A model generated the notes under the pieces. It was given only the letters and a program-made list of their open reading frames with translations. It had not been told where the DNA came from and did not search any database. The translations under genes and the position numbers were made by a program. Shown piece by piece: positions 57,778-64,000 of a DNA stretch of 64,000 bases. Each line of letters opens with the position of its first letter. Position 1 is the stretch's first letter. Source of the DNA: Zelopaecilomyces penicillatus (Eukaryota; Ascomycota; Sordariomycetes; Hypocreales; Pseudodiploosporaceae); the NCBI GenBank assembly GCA_005765155.1, contig VCCP01000006.1, positions 942,501-1,006,500 on the forward strand, read 5' to 3'.

Positions 57778-59520
57778 TTAGAGCTTAGATACACCGCCCA
57801 AGCTTGAAGCTCCAGCTGGACCCAACAATTCGTCTGCAATGGCCCGGCCAGCAGCCCTGCCAGAAAAGATGCACCCCCCCAGGAATGTACCCTCAAGCGA
57901 CCTATAACCATGGACACCTCCTCCGCCGAACCCGGCCGCTTCGCCCGCAGCATATAGACGCGGGAACGGAGTCTTATCGGCCCTCATGACGTTGCTCTGT
58001 AGATTTGTCTCGATACCGCCCAGACTCTTGCGACTGAGCAAGTTCATCTGCACTGCAATTAATGGGCCATGCGCCTTGTCTAGGATGCGATGAGGCACCG
58101 CGATCCGACTGATCTTGTCGGGCCAGTATGTTCTGGCCTGATGAAGAAGCATCGCTTGCCCATCTTTGGAGTAGGGGTTTACAAGCTGGCTATCGCGAAT
58201 CTCAACAGTCTCTTTGACCTTTTCGTAGTCAAGTATCGGGCCACCTCTTGCCTTGGCCAGCTCATTCATTGCCGCAACCAAATCCTCGAGATTCTCTCGC
58301 ACAATAAAATCCTTGCCATGCTTTTGGAAGTTTTGCACCGGGACGGTTCCTTTCTTTGAGAAGATCCGGCTCATGACGAATTGCCAGATACTCTTGCCTG
58401 TTACGTCCGGATTCTGTTCAGATCCAGACAGGCCAACCTCACGTGCGATGATGCTTTGATCGAGTATAAACCATGTGTAGTCGAATCCAGTGCTGCAAAT
58501 GTATTTCAACGTCCCCAGCGAATCTGACCCGGGGTACAAGAATGGCGGGAGCCTTTTGCCAGTGGCGTCCAACCAGAGAGGGGACGGTCCTGGCAGAACA
58601 CGAATTCCGTGACCTGGCCAGATAGGATTCCAGTTCTGCACTCCCTCGGTGTAGTGCCACATTCTGTCGCGGTTGATGAGGTTGGCGCCAGCATCGCCAG
58701 CAATGTCAATCATTCGCCCATCCACATGGGCGGGGACGCCAATGACGAAATGTTCGGGAACTTTGGGACCCAGTCTGTCAATGGGCCAGACCTTTTTGAC
58801 GGCGTCGATGTTGCCACCAATCCCACCAGAGGAGATGACAATAGCTGAGCCGTACATCTCGAACGAATCCACCGCCTCTCGTGACGATTTAACGCCCCGG
58901 GCTGAATCATCCTCTGCCAGGATGCGGCCTCTAACACCAATTGCCTTACCAGTGGCCTCATCCACAATCAACTCATCCACAGCGTGACGAAACTTGAATT
59001 GCACGATGCCCTTCTTGACAGCCTTTTCAACTGGCTCCCGGAATGCCCTGACCACCTCCGGGCCAGTACCCCACGTAAGGTGGAACCTCGGCACAGAGTT
59101 GCCATGGCCATCGGCTGTGCCGTCACCCCGCTCGGCCCAGCCAACATTGACGAAGCCGACACCGCGCGCCTTGATGTAATCCTCCATCTCGTCCGTGGCA
59201 AAATCGACAAATGCTTTAGCCCACTGCCGCGGCCAAAAGTCCTCCTCACGGTCGAATTGGGCGGTGCCGAGCCAGTCGCGCATGGCAAGCTCGCGGGTGT
59301 CCTTGATGCCCGCGCGGCGCTGGTTGGCAGAGTCGACGCAGAAGATGCCGCCCAGTGACCAGAATGCCTGTCCGCCCAGGTTGCTCGCATTCTCCTGGTC
59401 CAGCAGGATGGTGGGCACTTTGCGTTCCGACAGCTCGTAGGCGGCGACGAGGCCCGCCAGGCCGGCGCCGACGATGATGACGGGCTGCTGCTGCTGCTGA
59501 TTGTCCGGATTTGCCGCCAT
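57778..59520 (-). CDS. FAD-dependent dehydrogenase (fumarate reductase/KstD-like)
   Basis: Single exon, 580 aa. The N-terminal Rossmann motif VIIVGAGLAGLVAAYELSE binds FAD. The C-terminus has LYAAGEAAGFGGGGVHGYR and then LEGTFLGGCIFSGRAAGRA, the flavin-binding end of the flavocytochrome-c/3-ketosteroid dehydrogenase group. In layout it is closest to the bacterial 'FAD-binding dehydrogenase' family, whose substrates are largely unknown. There is no signal peptide, so it is probably cytosolic. It lacks introns although many neighbours have them, which hints at, but does not prove, horizontal origin. A short poly-Gln run precedes the Rossmann strand. Confidence 0.88.
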   Translation of the reverse strand: MAANPDNQQQQQPVIIVGAGLAGLVAAYELSERKVPTILLDQENASNLGGQAFWSLGGIFCVDSANQRRAGIKDTRELAMRDWLGTAQFDREEDFWPRQWAKAFVDFATDEMEDYIKARGVGFVNVGWAERGDGTADGHGNSVPRFHLTWGTGPEVVRAFREPVEKAVKKGIVQFKFRHAVDELIVDEATGKAIGVRGRILAEDDSARGVKSSREAVDSFEMYGSAIVISSGGIGGNIDAVKKVWPIDRLGPKVPEHFVIGVPAHVDGRMIDIAGDAGANLINRDRMWHYTEGVQNWNPIWPGHGIRVLPGPSPLWLDATGKRLPPFLYPGSDSLGTLKYICSTGFDYTWFILDQSIIAREVGLSGSEQNPDVTGKSIWQFVMSRIFSKKGTVPVQNFQKHGKDFIVRENLEDLVAAMNELAKARGGPILDYEKVKETVEIRDSQLVNPYSKDGQAMLLHQARTYWPDKISRIAVPHRILDKAHGPLIAVQMNLLSRKSLGGIETNLQSNVMRADKTPFPRLYAAGEAAGFGGGGVHGYRSLEGTFLGGCIFSGRAAGRAIADELLGPAGASSLGGVSKL

Positions 59521-60996
59521 TGTTGCTGTGCTTTATGATGATGCGGTGTGAGAGTTTGAAGAAGAAGAGGAAAGTCGAAGCAGGGTCAGCGACCAGCTTC
59601 GAGGCAGGTGCATGTAGAGAGGTCGAGAGGGACCCGCCTAAGCTACCGTTTCAATGGAATGAACGACTGGGGTACGGAGTAGTTGCCGGATACTTGCGGA
59701 GTATAAATATTATGTGGAGCATTAATACGTGCTATGAAAGGATATTGAAGGAACGTCGTATTGCTTCAGTTGGCAACTCATTATGAGTGCTTGCACCCCC
59801 GGTACTTTACGCAGTATAGAACATGGTTTTTGAAGGGAAAAATACCTCAATGAACATCAGGCGACGACCCGACACTTTTGAATTCAAGCACACGACCCCC
59901 AAGTCGGGTGACTACTGCCTCCCTAAGGTACCTATGGAAGGATATCCATCCACTGTTGCATTACTACTTTGGGGGTGTACGGAGCCCGGGTATTAGAGCT
60001 TAGTTGGGCGCTACAGATTCTGGCATCATGCCTACCCTACAGCCCACCTTGACGATGGATTAGGTTTCAAGTACAGCCAGCGCACCTCAGGCATTATAGC
60101 CAATGTTACCGTGGCACAACTACGACACTGTGTGGCTTCAGATTCGCTGTAGGTAGGCATCGCCATAATCCATGGCAAGTGATGTGAGCGCCTGACCAGA
60201 GAGTAAAGCCAAATACTACAATCGCGCAGGCGTCTCACCTTGTACTATCGATCGCAATAATTCAATCTCATAGAATCATCAAAGCTCATCTGGTAGTAAT
60301 GAGCCAAGCTGAAGTTGTGTAACGCCGGCGACTCTCTGCCTCTCCTGCTCAATCCTATCCAAGCTGTTGTTCATGATTGCTGGCCTGGTAAGCCCAACAG
60401 TACTGATAGCCGACTTGACAAGCTCTATGAAGACAGGTTAATCCAACGCCAACGACTTAACAATGTCCTGCAACTGCGCGAGTAGCCTCGGCTACTGAGA
60501 AAGAAGTCTCTGTGAGGATACAACTATATTTCATCAGTCTGGATCACACATAGTTCACAGAGTACAACATTCCTTATAAGTAGCTTCGCAACTTCAGGCA
60601 AAAAAACATACAACAGCTGTTCACCGACCCAACTACTAATCTGCCGGTTAGTGGTTTATCTATGAGAGAGCGGACGGGATAACTGGGTTAGACAGGGCTC
60701 GGAATATCCCTCGGCCCAATTATGCTGTGGATGGGTGGTGGACCTGTATAGATGTGCCCTTTGCATGTGACAGCCCCTCAGCCGCTGGCAATACCAAATT
60801 TGATTCTGCCCATGTGACTCATAGGCGCCGTCCAAGGCCAATGAAATACAAGCTTGGGGATTAGCGTCTGGCGGGGCCACAAGCCCAAGGGTATTTTACT
60901 TGAGCCAAAGTGTACGGATGGTTAGAAAAGTGGCATGCCCATCTTGACCTTGAATACCCTAGGAGGCTGCGCCATTTCATCTCAGTATGATCAACA
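59521..60996. other. Divergent region between the FAD dehydrogenase and NLR genes
   Basis: 1.5 kb. It carries a probable gene relic at 60279-60497 (minus strand). The last 400 bases form the NLR promoter; no other gene is seen. Confidence 0.5.
60279..60497 (-). pseudogene. Decayed coding fragment with two internal stops
   Basis: On the minus strand one frame reads PRLLAQLQDIVKSLALD, stop, PVFIELVKSAISTVGLTRPA, on through NNSLDRIEQERQRVAG and ends LLPDEL before TGA at 60279-60281. The composition is strongly protein-like (amphipathic helices). Internal stops are TAG (60492-60494) and TAA (60438-60440). Both can arise from CAG or CAA by C-to-T change, as in repeat-induced point mutation. It is probably the C-terminal piece of a dead gene. 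The family is not recognised. Confidence 0.45.
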
Positions 60997-63900
60997 ATGG
61001 CAGAGCCTATTGATATAACCTCCGGGCTGATAGCCTTGGCTATCTTTGCCTTCAAGTCCAGTGATACGCTTCACAACACGATTAATAGATATCAGCCCCA
61101 TCAGCGGCGCATAAACGATCTGGCCGAGGAAATTAGTGCTTTAAGTGAGGTATTAACCTCACTTATAGAGATCATTAAAACCACCAGTGATCTAGATTTA
61201 TCTATCCTTAAGCTTCCTTTATGGCGATGTGGCAAGGCTTGCCAAGAGTTTGAACAGGAAATAAAGAAAATCTTACCTCAATCTAATAATTATACAGTAC
61301 ATTTTTATGATTGGGCTAGATTACAATATAAAGGGGATAATATTGATGGTTTTAAACAGCTTTTAGCTGAGTATAAGATGATTATAATTATCGCTCTTAC
61401 TAATATAAATCTGTGAGTCTTTATAATTCTAGAAAAAAAAAAAAAAACTAATACTAAGATTTTCTATTATAGTTCTCGATCAAATATTACTACTAAAAGT
61501 ATTGAAGACTATAATAACCTGCTTGATATTGCCAGAACTGATCTTATAGATCGTCTTACGAATATTGAGATGATGCTTTGGCAAAGCATAGCTGGGTCTC
61601 AACCTAATGAAGTTGAATTAAAACAGATAGAGGAAGAGCGATTAAGCATAACAAAATGTTTACAAATCTGTGATCAATCATCTGAACACATCATCCAGAT
61701 TCAGTTAACAATGCAAAGTGTTAAGACGGGTGAGAGCAACTACCCAAATTCTTTATCTGCAAAAGTAATCAATGATGGCCCAGAAGAGTACGAGGATACT
61801 CTTGCTCGAATGGAGGCTAAACTAGCAGACCAAGAGAAGCTGCTCTTTGACCGTTTGGGGGATATGATGAGTTCAGTCCCCTTTAAAAATGCCCAGGTCG
61901 ACGAAGCTGAAAGGCTTCGAAAGGAAAAAGAAGGTGGGAAGCGTCTCTGAGACCCCGTTGATAAGTGATATTATTAGCAGGCAGACAGCTAATAGACGCA
62001 GCCTGCCTTTCCTCTCTATGTTTTCGCACCATCGACGCTAGGCAGCACAATATCAACAGTGCCCATCGAGACACATGCGACTGGCTGTTTGGGACTACCG
62101 AGTTCCAGGAGTGGTGCAATCGCACCGACCTAACAATTCACAATGGAGTGCTCTGGATCAAGGGCAGTCCGGGAGCTGGCAAATCAACGTTAATGAAACA
62201 TACCTTACGCTATTGCGAGAAAGCCTTCAAGGACAACCTAATCGTGGCGTATTTCTTTAACGCTGTAGGCGAGATCTTCGAGAAGACGTCTCAAGGCATG
62301 CTGCAGTCACTCGTTTATCAGCTCCTTCGCAAAGACGATACGCTGTATGAACATTTTGCTCCTATCTTTCGTGGGAAGCAGAGAATATACAAGGAGAGTG
62401 ATTGGGGATGGCGACAGTCACAACTGAAAGATTTTGTGCGCTCAGTAATTGGGCAGTGGGGGTCCAATACTATCCTTCTTCTCATCGATGCGCTGGATGA
62501 GTGTGAAAAGGATGACGTTAGAGATGTCTTCGGATTTCTCGAGATGCTGAGTACCGATGCTGTCCAGTCTGGCTTCACACTCAGAATTTGCATTTCTAGT
62601 CGTCATTGTCCCCTTGTTAGGATGGAGAAGGTCCTCGAGTTGACTGTGGAGGCAGAAGAAGGACACGAAAGAGATATTGCTATATACATCGAGGAAAATT
62701 TGCGAATACGGGACAACGATATCGACGCTATGATCAAACAGAAAGCAGGTGGCATCTTTATGTGGGTTGTTATAGTTGTGTTCCAACTGAACAGAACCTA
62801 TGATGAGGGTCGGGTGGAAGCCATACAAGAGGTGCTGGAGGAGGTGCCGGGCAATCTCGAGAATGTATTCGATATCTTCTTCTGGGGAGACGATCAAAAT
62901 AAGGCCGAGACTATCCTCATGCTGCAATGGGTCCTGCTCAGTGAGCGGTTGCTAAGGCCTGAAGAGCTCTTCTTTGCTACACTGGCAGGGACGGCTCCTG
63001 AGTACTCAGGGCAATGGGATCGATCAAAGATTACCATGGATACTATACAACACCGCATCACTGTCTCGTCCAAGGGCCTCATCGAGGTGCCCAAAGGAGA
63101 CACAGCATCCGTGAAATTTATTCATTCATCAGTCAGCGACTTCCTTCGTCGAAAAATCAGACTGCAGACTCTGGACCAGACGCTAGAGCCGGACCCTATC
63201 AGCACCAGCCACAGCAAATTGTGGGCTTGCTGCTGGTCCTGTATTGAGCAGCTGGACACCACATTGAAGAGCGAGCAACACATGAGAGAGCTGAATAGCA
63301 CGTATCCCTTTCTGCAGTATGCTGCAAATCACATATTGGACCATGCGGAGAAGGCATTGTCAGGGGACGCAATAGGAAACTTGTTTGAGAGGAAAGCACT
63401 ACTGAATTCTCAACCCCCACCTTGTCGGCGAGAGGCTATTAGGAACTGGCTGCGAAAGCAAGACGATTGGTTCCGATGGTGGAAATTATTCATTACGACT
63501 ACCGAGACGTCTAATAGGCATTCATACTTGGAGGATAATGTGGGTGGAGAGCTCCTTTATATACTATCACTTCGTGGCAATCAACATCTGGTCAAGGATG
63601 TCCTCGAGATAGGCGCCGACGTGAATACACAAGGCGGCAAGTTCGGCAATGCACTGCAAGCCGCTGCCTATCAAGGATACGAAGAGATCGTGAGATTACT
63701 TATCGAGAACGATGCCAATGTTAACGCACAGGGTGGCGAGTATAGCAATGCACTGCAGGCTGCCTCCTATAGCGGAAATAAGGAGATTGTAAGATTGCTT
63801 CTCAATAAGGGCACCAACATCGATGCACAAGGCGGCAAGTTCGGCAATGCACTACAAGCCGCTGCCTATAGAGGAAATAAGGAGATTGTAAAATTGCTTC

Positions 63901-64000
63901 TCGATAAGGGCACCAACACCGATGCACAGGGCGGCAAGTTCGGCAATGCACTACAAGCCGCTGCCTATCAAGGATACGAAGAGATCATGAAATTGCTTCT
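60997..64000 (+). CDS. NLR-like STAND protein: fungal STAND N-domain, NACHT, ankyrin repeats (partial)
   Basis: Exons 60997-61412, 61473-61933 and 61996 to beyond the window give at least 960 aa, 3' end missing. Residues 1 to about 140 match the fungal STAND N-terminal (PigL_N/HeLo-like) type, MAEPIDITSGLIALAIFAFK, seen in proteins tied to cell death. A coiled-coil linker ends with ACLSSLCFRTIDARQHNI. NACHT follows: DWLFGTTEFQEW, Walker A GSPGAGKST (349-357), Walker B LLLIDALDEC (Asp457), SSRH sensor, and the winged-helix-like FIHSSVSDFLRR. Ankyrin repeats of 33 aa begin near residue 844. Splice junctions restore frame exactly. Such proteins oligomerise on sensing a ligand through their repeats, in non-self recognition. 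Confidence 0.9.
63648..64000 (+). repeat. Tandem 99-bp ankyrin-coding repeats
   Basis: Units start at 63648, 63747, 63846 and 63945, exactly 99 bases apart, and run off the window. Each begins AATGCACT and encodes NALQAA-type ankyrin repeats ending in AQGG. Units are very similar at DNA level, including silent sites. Confidence 0.95.

Overview
This window looks like nuclear DNA from a filamentous ascomycete (Pezizomycotina). Sordariomycetes, and probably Hypocreales, is my best guess from gene content; that placement is inference. The evidence is short 50-220 bp GT-AG introns with CTAAC/CTGAC-like branch points, pyrimidine-rich promoters ahead of CA-type start regions, and fungal marker genes: IML2, SEM1, CWF19, a split PGK gene, a secreted dipeptidyl-peptidase IV, a fungal phospholipase C and a STAND/NLR protein. 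No bacterial operons, phage, insertion sequences or CRISPR arrays are visible.

Layout. 1-20 kb is mostly housekeeping: an acidic nuclear protein preceded by a leader with an 8-codon mini-ORF and a perfect hairpin, one tRNA-Arg(CCG), an atypical kinase-like protein, a small Cys-rich protein, an Mpv17/PMP22 membrane protein, phosphoglycerate kinase, the proteasome subunit SEM1, IML2, a fatty-acid-hydroxylase-superfamily membrane protein with eroded histidine boxes, and an MFS transporter. 20-24.5 kb has no convincing gene and probably forms the long control region of a very large Ser-rich alpha/beta hydrolase (24.6-27.4 kb). 28-33 kb holds the splicing factor CWF19 and a four-exon MUP-type amino-acid permease. 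34-60 kb is richer in secreted and catabolic functions, spaced by 0.3-3.7 kb of low-complexity DNA: an exo/endonuclease/phosphatase-fold protein, DPP IV, a 68-aa two-exon protein, a GPI-anchor-like Cys protein, a membrane-tethered multicopper oxidase, phospholipase C, an O-methyltransferase, an alginate-lyase-family enzyme and a bacterial-type FAD dehydrogenase. 60-64 kb is the start of an NLR-like gene with a STAND N-terminal domain, a NACHT domain and nearly identical ankyrin repeats. It runs off the end of the window and lies beside a decayed coding fragment whose two stops look RIP-like.

Most genes act independently, with no obvious biosynthetic cluster. The secreted hydrolases (DPP IV, phospholipase C, alginate-lyase family, EEP protein) plus uptake systems (MUP permease, MFS carrier) fit a saprotroph or host-associated fungus that feeds by external digestion. 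The NLR gene is the most notable accessory system: such proteins control fungal non-self recognition and cell death, and its repeats look freshly duplicated or converted.

Exon boundaries were worked out by hand from splice consensus, reading phase and family continuity. All multi-exon models close in frame, but transcript evidence was not available.
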